Assembly (NCBI GenBank): GCA_002394965.1 | Contig: DGVL01000118.1 | Location: 1 to 29,718, forward strand | DNA: 29,718 nt | Source: Lachnospira sp. UBA4285 | Lineage (GTDB): Bacteria; Bacillota; Clostridia; Lachnospirales; Lachnospiraceae | Direction of reading: 5' to 3' | Shown: one piece after another, positions 14,547-22,955 of the stretch | Position numbering within the stretch: position 1 is the stretch's first letter | How the letters are laid out: each line of letters begins with the position of its first letter | The notes under the pieces: generated by a model | What the model was told of the DNA's origin: nothing | The model's input: only the letters and a program-made list of their open reading frames with translations | Database searches by the model: none | Position numbers and translations under genes: made by a program

Positions 14547-15725
14547 ATGGCGCTTTACGACGACAACGGGAAGATCGACCTGACACAGATCCGGGGCGAG
14601 ATAGACGAAGTGGATGCCAGGCTGACGCAGCTCTTTGAGAGGCGGCTCGAGCTCACCCGCGCGGTGGCGCGCTACAAGCTGGCGACAGGCAAGAAGGTAC
14701 TGGACCGGAGCCGCGAGAATGAGAAAATCGGCGCACTCAGGCAGACGGTCGGCAGCGCGGAAAATACGGCGGATATCATCCGGATGTTTCGGCAGATCAT
14801 GGCGGACAGCCGGAAGTACCAGTACCGGATGCTGGAGGAGAGCGGCAACACGGCCAGAGATCCGTTCACGCAGGTGGACAGGATCCCGCGGGAAGACGTC
14901 ACGGTTGTCTATCAGGGACTTCCGGGCGCGTACTCGGACATCGCGATGGTACAGGCCTTCGGGGAAGGCGTGAAGAACTTCCACGTCCGCACCTGGCGGA
15001 TGGCCATGGAGGCAGTGCGCGACGGCCGCGCGGATTTTGCGGTTCTCCCGGTGGAGAATTCGACGACCGGTTTTATCACGGATGTCTTTGATCTGCTTGA
15101 GGAATTCGACAATTACATCATCGGCGAGACGTATGTGAAGGTCGGCCATGTTCTCTGCGGTCTGCCGGGCACATCGCTCTCCGATATCCGCAAAGTCTGC
15201 TCGCACCCGCAGGGCATCCTGCAGTGCTCGAAATTCCTGGACGCTCATCCGGAGTGGAAAGTGTCGCAGGAGCTGAACACGGCGGCCAGTGCCAAGAAGG
15301 TGGCTGATGACGGGGACCGGTCGCAGGCAGCGATCGCCAGCGCGCAGGCGGCGGAAAGCTACGGGCTGGAAGTCCTGAAAGAAGGGATCAGTGATTTTAC
15401 CGGAAACGAGACGCGCTTTCTGATCGTGGAGAACCGGCGCTGCTTTGTGAAAGCGGCCGACAAGATGTGCATTCTGTTTGAAACGCCAAACGAGCCCGGA
15501 TCTCTGTATGCCATTCTGAGTCATATCGTTTATAATGGACTCAACATGAGCTGGATCGAGTCCCGGCCCATCCAGGGCAGCACGCGGGAATTCCGGTTTT
15601 TTGTAGAATTCGACGGCAATATCAATGACCCGGCGGTGATCGACGCCATGCGCGGCATTCAGGAAGAATCCCGCTCTGTCCGCCTGCTGGGCAATTACCG
15701 TTCTGGAAAAAGTAAGGAGCAGTAA
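14547..15725 (+). CDS. pheA: Bifunctional chorismate mutase / prephenate dehydratase
   Basis: This 392-residue P-protein makes phenylpyruvate from chorismate. Domains in order: AroQ chorismate mutase (about 7-85: IDLTQIRGEIDEVD, RRLELTRAVARYK), prephenate dehydratase (about 112-285: YQGLPGAYSDIA, VENSTTGFI, and the GNETRF catalytic TRF), and an ACT domain (about 305-380: NEPGSLYAIL, NMSWIESRP) that normally gives phenylalanine inhibition. The ATG at 14547 follows GAGAGGG; an ATG 36 bases upstream is in frame but adds a basic peptide unlike the family. It starts 55 bases after the methyltransferase stop. Confidence 0.96.
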   Translation: MALYDDNGKIDLTQIRGEIDEVDARLTQLFERRLELTRAVARYKLATGKKVLDRSRENEKIGALRQTVGSAENTADIIRMFRQIMADSRKYQYRMLEESGNTARDPFTQVDRIPREDVTVVYQGLPGAYSDIAMVQAFGEGVKNFHVRTWRMAMEAVRDGRADFAVLPVENSTTGFITDVFDLLEEFDNYIIGETYVKVGHVLCGLPGTSLSDIRKVCSHPQGILQCSKFLDAHPEWKVSQELNTAASAKKVADDGDRSQAAIASAQAAESYGLEVLKEGISDFTGNETRFLIVENRRCFVKAADKMCILFETPNEPGSLYAILSHIVYNGLNMSWIESRPIQGSTREFRFFVEFDGNINDPAVIDAMRGIQEESRSVRLLGNYRSGKSKEQ

Positions 15726-15729
15726 CCGC

Positions 15730-16443
15730 ATGAAACTTGTATCACTTCAGGAAGAGCTCTCGTCCACCACGTATCCCGGCCGCGGGATCATCGTCGGCAG
15801 ATCCGAGGACGGGACAAAAGCAGTCGCCGCGTACTTCATCATGGGCCGTTCGGCCAACAGCCGCAACCGCATATTTGTGGCCGACGGAGACGGGCTTCGC
15901 ACACAGGCATTTGACGAGAGCAAAGTGGAAGACCCGCGTCTCATCATCTACGCGCCGGTCCGCGTGCTGAAAGCCGCGACGATCGTGACCAACGGTGATC
16001 AGACGGATACCATCTACGAGCACATGAAGAAGGGCGACACCTTTGAGCAGGCGCTGCGCACACGCGAGTTCGAGCCGGACGCGCCGAACTACACGCCGCG
16101 CATCTCGGCTGTTCTCGAGACGACCAGCGCGACATTCAGCTACCAGATGTCCATATTGAAGAGTGACAACATGGACCCGATCTGCTGCAACCGGAATACA
16201 TTTTCCTATGACAATCCCAAGGCCGGCGAGGGGCGCTTCATTCACACGTACATGGGAGACGGCAGCCCGCTGCCAAGCTTTGAGGGCGAGCCGACCCGCG
16301 TCGACATCACCGGCGGCATCGATGAGTTCACCGACCGGGTGTGGAAGAGCCTGGATCCGGACAACAAGGTTTCACTGTTTGTGCGCTACATCGACATTCA
16401 GACGGGAGCTTTCGACACCCGGATCGTCAACAAGAATCAGTGA
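15730..16443 (+). CDS. purO: PurO-type IMP cyclohydrolase
   Basis: A 237-residue protein of the archaeal-type IMP cyclohydrolase family, which closes the ring of formyl-AICAR to give IMP, the last step of purine synthesis. Family blocks seen: PGRGIIVG near residue 20, AAYFIMGRSANSRNR, VEDPRLIIYAPVR, NGDQTDTIY and EPDAPNYTPRI. It starts 4 bases after pheA. The following gene encodes only the AICAR formyltransferase half of PurH, which explains why a separate cyclohydrolase is needed and supports the assignment. It has no sequence likeness to the MGS-type cyclohydrolase domain of normal PurH. Confidence 0.92.
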   Translation: MKLVSLQEELSSTTYPGRGIIVGRSEDGTKAVAAYFIMGRSANSRNRIFVADGDGLRTQAFDESKVEDPRLIIYAPVRVLKAATIVTNGDQTDTIYEHMKKGDTFEQALRTREFEPDAPNYTPRISAVLETTSATFSYQMSILKSDNMDPICCNRNTFSYDNPKAGEGRFIHTYMGDGSPLPSFEGEPTRVDITGGIDEFTDRVWKSLDPDNKVSLFVRYIDIQTGAFDTRIVNKNQ

Positions 16444-16452
16444 CAGATGACT

Positions 16453-16484
16453 CCGGCACACGGTGCCTGTCAGGCAGGTGCCGG
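16453..16484 (+). other. Intercistronic hairpin between purO and the formyltransferase
   Basis: CCGGCAC (16453-16459) pairs with GTGCCGG (16478-16484), and inside it TGCCT/AGGCA (16464-16468 / 16472-16476) also pairs. No T-run follows, so termination is unlikely. It may affect RNA stability or the relative expression of the two genes. Confidence 0.45.
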
Positions 16485-16522
16485 ATGTGGCAGCAGAAGA
16501 TCAAGAAGGAGTGAAAAGAGGC

Positions 16523-17704
16523 ATGAACGAATTTCAACTTAAATACGGATGCAACCCGAACCAGAAGCCTGCGCGGATCTTCATGGCAGACGGCAGTGAT
16601 CTTCCGGTGACAATTCTGAACGGCCGCCCCGGATACATCAATTTCCTTGACGCGCTCAACGGCTGGCAGCTGGTGAGTCAGCTCAGGAAAGCCACCGGGA
16701 TGCCGGCCGCGGCGTCCTTCAAGCATGTGTCTCCTGCCGGTGCCGCCATCGGCCGTCCACTCAGTGATGTACTGAAGAAAATCTACTGGGTGGATCCTGC
16801 AATCGGGGAGCTTTCGCCGCTTGCCTGCGCATATGCCAGGGCGAGAGGCGCTGACCGGATGAGCTCCTTCGGAGATTTCATCTCCCTGTCGGACATCTGT
16901 GACGTCCCGACCGCCATGCTCATCAGGCACGAGGTATCCGACGGCATCATCGCCCCGGGGTATGAGCCGGAGGCACTTGCGATCCTGAAGAGCAAGAAGA
17001 AGGGCAACTACAACATCATCCAGATCGATCCATCGTATGTCCCGGATCCGATCGAGCGCAAGCAGGTATTCGGCGTGACCTTTGAGCAGGGCCGCAATGA
17101 CGCCCCGATTGATGAGCGGCTTCTCACGAACATCGTGACGAAGAACAAAGACCTACCGGATTCTGCGAAGGAAGACCTGATTGTCTCCCTCATCGCCCTG
17201 AAGTTCACACAGTCCAATTCGGTGTGCTATGTAAAGGACGGACAGTGCATCGGCGTGGGCGCCGGACAGCAGAGCCGCATCCACTGCACGAGGCTTGCCG
17301 GAAACAAGGCGGACAACTGGTGGCTGCGCCAGAATGAGAAGGTTCTGAATCTTCCGTTCAAGGAGAAAGTCGGACGCGCAGACCGCGACAATGCCATCGA
17401 CCTGTACATCGGGGACGAATACGAGGATCTGCTCTCAGACGGCGCCTGGGAGCGCGTGTTCACCGAGAAGCCGGCTGTCTTCACCAAAGAAGAAAAGCGC
17501 GCGTGGCTGGACAAGAATACGGATGTGGCGCTCGGCTCGGACGCCTTCTTCCCGTTTGGCGACAACATCGAGCGCGCGGCCAAGAGCGGTGTGCGCTACG
17601 TGGCACAGCCCGGCGGCTCGATCCGCGATGATCAGGTGATCGATACCTGTGACAGGCACAACATGGTTATGTGCTTCACGGGACTCAGACTGTTCCATCA
17701 CTGA
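16523..17704 (+). CDS. purH: Stand-alone AICAR formyltransferase (PurH C-terminal half)
   Basis: This 393-residue enzyme transfers a formyl group from 10-formyl-THF to AICAR. It matches only the AICARFT part of bifunctional PurH: YGCNPNQKPA, the catalytic Lys-His of FKHVSPAGAA, RMSSFGDFI, SNSVCYVKDG, GAGQQSRIHC, and a GGSIRDDQVI-type ending. The MGS-like cyclohydrolase domain is absent, and the neighbouring purO supplies that activity. The ATG at 16523 follows AAGGAG (16506-16511) at 11 bases; the same frame is open 20 codons further up, across the hairpin, which looks non-coding. The gene name purH is used for the reaction only. Confidence 0.94.
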   Translation: MNEFQLKYGCNPNQKPARIFMADGSDLPVTILNGRPGYINFLDALNGWQLVSQLRKATGMPAAASFKHVSPAGAAIGRPLSDVLKKIYWVDPAIGELSPLACAYARARGADRMSSFGDFISLSDICDVPTAMLIRHEVSDGIIAPGYEPEALAILKSKKKGNYNIIQIDPSYVPDPIERKQVFGVTFEQGRNDAPIDERLLTNIVTKNKDLPDSAKEDLIVSLIALKFTQSNSVCYVKDGQCIGVGAGQQSRIHCTRLAGNKADNWWLRQNEKVLNLPFKEKVGRADRDNAIDLYIGDEYEDLLSDGAWERVFTEKPAVFTKEEKRAWLDKNTDVALGSDAFFPFGDNIERAAKSGVRYVAQPGGSIRDDQVIDTCDRHNMVMCFTGLRLFHH

Positions 17705-17709
17705 TACGC

Positions 17710-18561
17710 ATGAAGAAGATTTCTCTTGTGGCTCTCGACCTGGACAGGACAACCCTGGACAAGGCCGGGAGCCTTTCTGACAGAAACCGGGAAGCACTGC
17801 TGGAGGCGATGCGGCGCGGCGTTACCATCTGCATCGCCAGCGGCAGATGCTACGACTCGCTTCCTGCGTGCGTGAGAGCTGTCCCCGGGATCCGGTACGC
17901 CATCACCGGAAACGGGGCGTGCCTGTACCGCCTGAGCGACGGAAAGCGTCTGAAGGCATTCCTGATCAGTGCCGCTGCGACGCGCATCATCCTTGACACG
18001 GCCGAGGATTTTGCGCCCCAAACCCCGATTGCCTACGAGGCATTTCTAGACGGGAAGGCCTACGCGGGGAGCGACTACTTTAAGGACCCTGTGCGCTTCG
18101 GCGCAACAGACGCAGCGGTTCCCTACATCCGGGCGACGAGGCGGCCGGTCCCGGACATTCGTCAGTTTATCCGAGCCCACGCCGGAGAGCTTGACAGCAT
18201 TGACATTGTGACCGGCGCGGAAGAGATGAAGCGGGAAATCGAGGAAGCTCTTCACGCGCGCACGCAGGAGATCTATACGACCAGCTCGGTCCGCCAGCTG
18301 CTGGAGATCTCAGACCGGCATTCCGGGAAAGGGCGTGCCCTGCAGGCGCTGGCGCAGATGCTTTCCATCCCGCGGGAGCAGACGGCGGCCTTCGGCGATG
18401 CCGACAATGACGTGCAGATGCTGCGCTGGGCCGGAACCGGCATCGCGGTCGCCAATGCCACTCCTGCGGCGCTGGCCGCCGCCGACATGGTGACGAAGCG
18501 GCATGATGAAGACGGCGTGGCGTGGGGACTGGAGTTGCTGGAACAGGCGGGACTCATATGA
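17710..18561 (+). CDS. Cof-type HAD-IIB hydrolase
   Basis: A 283-residue HAD-superfamily phosphatase of the Cof/IIB class, which removes phosphate from sugar phosphates, nucleotides or cofactors. Motif I is ALDLDRTTLD (Asp10, Asp12), with Arg13 where Gly is usual; motif II is the Ser of IASGR; motif III is the Lys of GKGRALQAL; motif IV is FGDADNDVQML. The C2B-type cap lies between motifs II and III. The ATG at 17710 is 6 bases after the formyltransferase stop and has only a weak ribosome binding site, so translation may be coupled. It is the last gene of the plus-strand run; no terminator is obvious after it. The substrate is unknown. Confidence 0.9.
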   Translation: MKKISLVALDLDRTTLDKAGSLSDRNREALLEAMRRGVTICIASGRCYDSLPACVRAVPGIRYAITGNGACLYRLSDGKRLKAFLISAAATRIILDTAEDFAPQTPIAYEAFLDGKAYAGSDYFKDPVRFGATDAAVPYIRATRRPVPDIRQFIRAHAGELDSIDIVTGAEEMKREIEEALHARTQEIYTTSSVRQLLEISDRHSGKGRALQALAQMLSIPREQTAAFGDADNDVQMLRWAGTGIAVANATPAALAAADMVTKRHDEDGVAWGLELLEQAGLI

Positions 18562-18592
18562 CGGATCCGTAAGCCGGAAAGGCGGGAAGAGC

Positions 18593-18693
18593 GTATTTTC
18601 CACGAAGCAGCATCAGAATTTCAACTGGCCTGTCAAGACAGTGGGGGCCGACTATTATCCGGAGCAGTGGGACAGGGCACTCTGGAAGTCTGA
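18593..18693 (+). pseudogene. Remnant of the N-terminus of a GH42-like beta-galactosidase
   Basis: A short plus-strand frame encodes VFSTKQHQNFNWPVKT, then VGADYYPEQWDRALWKSD. The G-x-DYYPEQWD...W..D pattern is the opening of the barrel in GH42-type beta-galactosidases. The likeness stops exactly where the convergent proA gene begins (its stop codon is at 18694-18696), after only about 33 residues. No proper start codon is found; a GGCGGGAAG sequence just upstream could be the old ribosome binding site. I infer that a deletion removed the rest of the gene. Confidence 0.5.
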
Positions 18694-19974
18694 TTATCTG
18701 CCGAGATCCTTAAAGTGAAATTCCTTCCTCCCGTCGCAGTACGGTGCTACGGTCTGCCCGCTTCCCTCAAGGATATACTTGTAGGTCTGCAGGCCGTCGA
18801 TGCCGACCGGCCCGCGCGCGTGGAGCTTGCCGGTGCTGATGCCGACCTCGGCGCCAAAGCCGTATCGGAAGCCGTCTGCAAAGCGCGTCGAGCAGTTGCA
18901 GTAAACGTCGGCCGAATCCACGAGCGTCTCAAAAGTGGCCGCTGTCTGCCTGTTCTCCGTAATAATGGCGTCGGTGTGCCGTGAGCCGTAGCGGTTGATG
19001 TGTTCCACGGCCGCCTGCACGCCGTCAACGACACGCACGGACATCTTCAGATCCAGATATTCCTTGTGCCAGCTGCCCGTAATCGGCGCGCACCCGGTCA
19101 GGTGCACGGACCGCTCATCGCCAAAAAGCGTCACGCCGGCTTCTTTCAGGGCTTTTGCTGCCTGCGGCAGGAAGCTTTCAGCCACCGGTGCGTCAACCAG
19201 CAGCGTCTCCGCCGCGTTGCAGGCCGCACTGTACTGTGTCTTTGCGTCCACGACGATCGGAAGTGCCTTGTCAAGATCTGCGTCCCGGTCGACGTACACG
19301 TGGCATACACCTTCCGCGTGCCCCATCACCGGGATCTTCGTGTGCTCCATGATATACCGGACAAATGCGTTGCTTCCCCGCGGGATCAGAAGATCCACAG
19401 AAGTGTCGCATGAAAGAAGCTCGTCGATCTCGCTGTGGGACTCGGCCTGAAAGAGGCAGTCCTCCGGAAGTCCGGCCGAAACGGCGGCCTCCTTGATGAT
19501 CGTGAAGAGAATGCGGTTGGAGCGGGCCGTCTCAGAGCCGCCTTTGAGAATCGCGCAGTTCCCGCTGCGGATGCAGAGGGCGGAGATCTGAATCAGCGCA
19601 TCCGGCCGTGCCTCAAAGATCACGCCGATCACACCGATGGGCACGGAGATGCGTTTCAAGACGAGCCCTTCGTCGAGCTGCCGCGCAAACAGCACCTTCC
19701 CAACCGGATCAGGCATGGCGGAAAGCTGGCGGATGCCGGCAAGACAGGCGGAGAGCTTGCTCTCGTCAAACTTCAGTCGCTTCCTGATCTGCGGGCTTAC
19801 GGCATTCCGCTCTGCCGCTGCGAGGTCTTCGTCATTGGCCGCGAAAATCTGCTGCTTTTTCTGCTCGAGGGCATCTGCGATGGCCGTGAGAGCTGCGCTG
19901 CGGGCTGCACTTCCGGCTGCCGCAAGGTGCGGCGCCGCAAGTTTCATCTGCGCTGCCTGTGTCTGTATGTTCAT
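18694..19974 (-). CDS. proA: Gamma-glutamyl phosphate reductase
   Basis: ProA reduces gamma-glutamyl phosphate to glutamate semialdehyde with NADPH, the second step of proline synthesis. The 426 residues are normal for the family. Seen: the IGVIFEARPDA block at about 116-126, LKGGSE, DLLIPRGS, the catalytic Cys252 in YSAACNAAETLLV, and GPVGIDGLQTYKY near the end. The ATG at 19974 follows AAGGA at 7 bases. It begins 12 bases after the PHP gene, so the two form one minus-strand unit. The usual partner proB is not in the window. Confidence 0.97.
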   Translation of the reverse strand: MNIQTQAAQMKLAAPHLAAAGSAARSAALTAIADALEQKKQQIFAANDEDLAAAERNAVSPQIRKRLKFDESKLSACLAGIRQLSAMPDPVGKVLFARQLDEGLVLKRISVPIGVIGVIFEARPDALIQISALCIRSGNCAILKGGSETARSNRILFTIIKEAAVSAGLPEDCLFQAESHSEIDELLSCDTSVDLLIPRGSNAFVRYIMEHTKIPVMGHAEGVCHVYVDRDADLDKALPIVVDAKTQYSAACNAAETLLVDAPVAESFLPQAAKALKEAGVTLFGDERSVHLTGCAPITGSWHKEYLDLKMSVRVVDGVQAAVEHINRYGSRHTDAIITENRQTAATFETLVDSADVYCNCSTRFADGFRYGFGAEVGISTGKLHARGPVGIDGLQTYKYILEGSGQTVAPYCDGRKEFHFKDLGR

Positions 19975-19986
19975 AGGAGTGTCCTT

Positions 19987-20901
19987 TCATCTGTCCTGAG
20001 TGTGGATGCCGGACGCATGCGCTTCCTGCCTCCGGGATTCGTGGCGAGCCTGGAGCGGCGGCAGAGCACTGCCCGGCACGAAGAGGCTCCCGCGACCGGA
20101 GCCAAGTGCGATGTCCGGCTTGTTGGCGCCGTGAAAGTCCGAGCCGCCCGAGGGAAGAAGATGGAACATAGCTGCGATTCCCAGCATGTCCTGCGTATCA
20201 GACGGCGTGAAGGAGGAGTACCAGCACTCGATGCCGTCAAGCCCCGCGTCCGTGAGTTGACGGGTGAGGCCGACCAGGCCGTCGTGTCCGAGATGGTATT
20301 GGAGCGGATGCGCGAGGACGGCGATGCCGCCGTTTTCGTGGATCATCCTTACGGCTTCCTGCGCCGGCGTTTTTTCGCGCGCTACGAAGCACGGGCAGCC
20401 ATCCCCGATATACTCGGCGAATGCCTGCGCGATCGAGCGTATATACCCCTTGTCCAGCATGTAGCGCGCGAAGTTGGCGCGCGTGACCGTGCCGCCGCAC
20501 TGCGCCGCGAGGACGTCGTAATCCACGGGAATGCCCCGCTGTGTCAGTTTTTCCGCCATCTTCCGGTTGCGCCGGTCTCTCCCGTCCCGCATATCGTCAA
20601 GTTCTTTCCGGAACACATCGTCCTCCGGATCAAGGAAGAGCCCGACGATGTGGACTTCCTTTGACTTCCACTGCGTCGAGAGTTCAGCGCCGGGGATGAC
20701 GGGCAGATCAAGTTTTTTCCCGGCCTCCTGCGCCTCGTACACGCCTGCGATGGTGTCGTGATCGGTCAGTGCTATGGCGGAAAGCCCGGCATCAGCCGCT
20801 GTGCGCACGATTTCTGATGGCGTCAGCGTCCCGTCTGAGAACGTGCTGTGAATGTGCAGGTCGATGCGGTCTGCGTCTGTCAGGGATTGTATCTGTCTCA
20901 T
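19987..20901 (-). CDS. PHP-domain phosphoesterase (RNase AM / YciV-like)
   Basis: A 304-residue PHP-family metal-dependent phosphoesterase. Metal-binding motifs in order: DLHIHSTFSDG (His16, His18), LTDHDT, IPGAELS, VLAHPLQY and GGSDFHG. This arrangement with an inserted helical region (about 105-170) is that of the YciV / RNase AM group, known as 5'-3' exonucleases on short RNA and 3',5'-bisphosphate nucleotidases. The ATG at 20901 follows AAGG; the frame is open further upstream but that part has no family likeness and spans a candidate minus-strand TATACT (20928-20923). It is the first gene of the unit that also carries proA. Confidence 0.88.
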   Translation of the reverse strand: MRQIQSLTDADRIDLHIHSTFSDGTLTPSEIVRTAADAGLSAIALTDHDTIAGVYEAQEAGKKLDLPVIPGAELSTQWKSKEVHIVGLFLDPEDDVFRKELDDMRDGRDRRNRKMAEKLTQRGIPVDYDVLAAQCGGTVTRANFARYMLDKGYIRSIAQAFAEYIGDGCPCFVAREKTPAQEAVRMIHENGGIAVLAHPLQYHLGHDGLVGLTRQLTDAGLDGIECWYSSFTPSDTQDMLGIAAMFHLLPSGGSDFHGANKPDIALGSGRGSLFVPGSALPPLQARHESRRQEAHASGIHTQDR

Positions 20902-20987
20902 AGGCAAGCCTTTCTGGCTGACAGTATAGCAGAATCTGAGCGGCGCGAAAAGCCGCTTCCTGCGGCATCTCTCAGGTTCCCGCATGC

Positions 20988-21017
20988 TTGACGGACCCGC
21001 GGCCATGACCGTACAAT
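20988..21017 (+). promoter_or_regulatory. Promoter for the DUF1653 gene
   Basis: TTGACG (20988-20993), an 18-base spacer and TACAAT (21012-21017). The predicted start near 21024 gives a leader of about 55 bases. A short hairpin, AGCGGC/GCCGCT (20939-20957), lies upstream in the divergent gap. Confidence 0.6.
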
Positions 21018-21079
21018 AAAAGCGCACCGATCAAACAGGACAGCTGCGGATAAAGCGCAGAGCAGAAACAGAGGCACAA

Positions 21080-21676
21080 ATGGGCCGGGAACTTATTTTT
21101 GGCGGAATCTACCGCCATTTCAAGAACAGATTGTACATGGTAAAAGATGTGGTGACCCATTCGGAAACCGGAGAAAAGATGGTGCTCTACCAGGCGCTCT
21201 ACGGCGATTTTCGCTCCTATGTGCGCCCGCTTCCCATGTTTCTCTCGGAGGTCGACCGTGAGAAGTATCCGGACGTTCCGCAGAAGTACCGCTTCACAAG
21301 AGTCCTGCTGGACGGGGACGGCAATATCGTTGGGATGCCGGAAGAGGAGCACAGCACGGAGATTCCTGAAGCAGAAGATGGGATAGAGACGGCAAAATCA
21401 GGAAAGTCGGGAGAAATTGAAAAAACAGGAACAGCGGGGAGCGCAGGAGAAGAACCTGACCCGCTGCTGCTTGCATTCCTGGACATGCCGGGCCTGAAAG
21501 AGAAGTGTCAGTTCCTCAATCTGAAGCGGCGGGCTTTCAGCGCGAAGACACTCGCCCAGTGCGCCGCGGCGATGGACATATCCCTCCCGGAAGGAGACGT
21601 CTCCGCACAGTTTCTGGCCCTGCGCGACAGCCTTGTCATGCGCGCAAAGTACGAGGAAAACGACCGCCTGCGCTAA
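21080..21676 (+). CDS. DUF1653-domain protein
   Basis: A 198-residue cytoplasmic protein. Residues 8-58 are a DUF1653 domain (YRHFKNRLYMV, HSETGEKMVLYQALYGD, VRPLPMFL), whose function is unknown. A low-complexity Glu/Gly/Ser/Lys linker (about 90-127) joins it to a helical C-terminal region (about 128-198) with an FLDMPGLKEKCQFL opening. A similar two-part layout is, from memory, common in Lachnospiraceae. The ATG at 21080 follows AGAGG, with a good promoter upstream. Its neighbours on both sides are separately promoted, so context gives no function. Confidence 0.85.
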   Translation: MGRELIFGGIYRHFKNRLYMVKDVVTHSETGEKMVLYQALYGDFRSYVRPLPMFLSEVDREKYPDVPQKYRFTRVLLDGDGNIVGMPEEEHSTEIPEAEDGIETAKSGKSGEIEKTGTAGSAGEEPDPLLLAFLDMPGLKEKCQFLNLKRRAFSAKTLAQCAAAMDISLPEGDVSAQFLALRDSLVMRAKYEENDRLR

Positions 21677-21733
21677 GAGACAGAAAGAAAGCCGGAGGGC
21701 ATCTCTGCCGGGCAGGCGGCTGCGCTTGCGTGA

Positions 21734-21762
21734 TTGAAGATGCACATGCAGAGTGGTATGAT
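21734..21762 (+). promoter_or_regulatory. Promoter for ddl-murF
   Basis: TTGAAG (21734-21739), a 17-base spacer and TATGAT (21757-21762) lie about 100 bases before the ddl ATG. No terminator for the preceding gene was found, so read-through is also possible. Confidence 0.5.
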
Positions 21763-21860
21763 TTCCGGTGGCCATTTAAACAGATGGAAACGCCGGGAAA
21801 GTTCATCCACAGAGCCGTTCTGTTAATGGCCGGATGCGTCAGGGAAAGGAGCTTATAAGA

Positions 21861-22910
21861 ATGAAAATTGCAGTTCTTGCTGCCGGAACGAGTACCGAGA
21901 GAGATGTCTCGGTGTCGACAAGCCGCAATGTGTGCGCATCACTGCGCAGAAACGGCCATAAAGCCAATATGATCGACGCGTTTTTCGGCACGGATGTATA
22001 TAAAGACACGGATGCTTTCTTTGAAGATGATTCGGATCTGGAGGCACTGAGCTCCCAGATGCTTGAAAAGACTAAGGATGTGCCGGCGGAGATCAGAAGA
22101 AGAAAGGCGGCAGGAGAGGGGTTCTTCGGACCGTCTGTCATCGAAGTGTGCCGCGCGGCGGACATCGTGTTCATCGGCCTGCACGGAGCCAACGGCGAGG
22201 ACGGAAAGGTCCAGGGGGCATTCGATCTGCTGGGCATCCGCTACACAGGAACGGATTCGTTGAGCTCGGCGATCTCCATGAACAAGGACTACACCAAGAA
22301 GATTCTGAGAGCGTCGGGTGTGAGAATGCCGGATGGCATCACGCTGCACAGAGCCGATGACCGGCAGGATACGATCGCACACTTCCCGGTCCCCTGCGTC
22401 GTGAAGCCTGCCTGCGGTGGTTCGAGCGTGGGCGTCACCATCGTGAAGGAACGCGGAGAGCTTGAGAAGGCACTCGCGGCGGCTTTCGCGCTGGAGGACA
22501 CGGTGCTTGTCGAGCAGTTTATCTCCGGCCGCGAGTTCTCCACGGGAGTGCTGGCCGGAAAGGCCATGCCGGTCGTGCAGATCGAGGCGGCACCCGGCGG
22601 CTACAATTATGAGAACAAGTACAAGGCCGGCGGGGCCATCGAGACCTGCCCGGCGCCAGTCGACCAGCAGACGACGGAAAAGCTGCAGAAAGCGGCGGAG
22701 GACGCCTGCCGGGCTTGCGGCGTGACACCGATCGGCCGTGTCGACGAGATCTTAAGCGACGACGGACTGGTGTACTGCCTTGAGATCAACACACTGCCGG
22801 GCATGACGGAGACCAGCCTTGTGCCGAAGGAAGCAAAGGCGATGGGGATGAGCTACGACGATCTGACGGAGAAGATGATCGAACTCTCCCTTGCGAAATA
22901 CAGAGACTGA
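21861..22910 (+). CDS. ddl: D-alanine--D-alanine ligase
   Basis: Ddl makes D-Ala-D-Ala from two D-alanines and ATP for peptidoglycan. The 349-residue ATP-grasp protein shows GTSTERDVSVSTSRNV near the start (usual GGxSxEREVSL), GLHGANGEDG, MNKDYTKK, the ATP-binding VKPACGGSSVGV, the omega-loop region YNYENKY, and EINTLPGMTETS at the magnesium site. The Tyr in NKY is retained, so D-Ala-D-Ala rather than D-Ala-D-lactate is expected. The ATG at 21861 follows AAAGGAG at 9 bases; an ATG 27 bases upstream is in frame but lies before that site. murF follows 45 bases later, an expected operon pair. Confidence 0.95.
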   Translation: MKIAVLAAGTSTERDVSVSTSRNVCASLRRNGHKANMIDAFFGTDVYKDTDAFFEDDSDLEALSSQMLEKTKDVPAEIRRRKAAGEGFFGPSVIEVCRAADIVFIGLHGANGEDGKVQGAFDLLGIRYTGTDSLSSAISMNKDYTKKILRASGVRMPDGITLHRADDRQDTIAHFPVPCVVKPACGGSSVGVTIVKERGELEKALAAAFALEDTVLVEQFISGREFSTGVLAGKAMPVVQIEAAPGGYNYENKYKAGGAIETCPAPVDQQTTEKLQKAAEDACRACGVTPIGRVDEILSDDGLVYCLEINTLPGMTETSLVPKEAKAMGMSYDDLTEKMIELSLAKYRD

Positions 22911-22955
22911 CAAGCTGACAGGCACATCCGGGACAGGCCGGCAGGAGAGATGGAT

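Noticed and set aside
19435..20664. 409-codon plus-strand frame across proA and the PHP gene
   Set aside because: It spans two clear minus-strand genes in antisense and has arginine-rich shadow composition.
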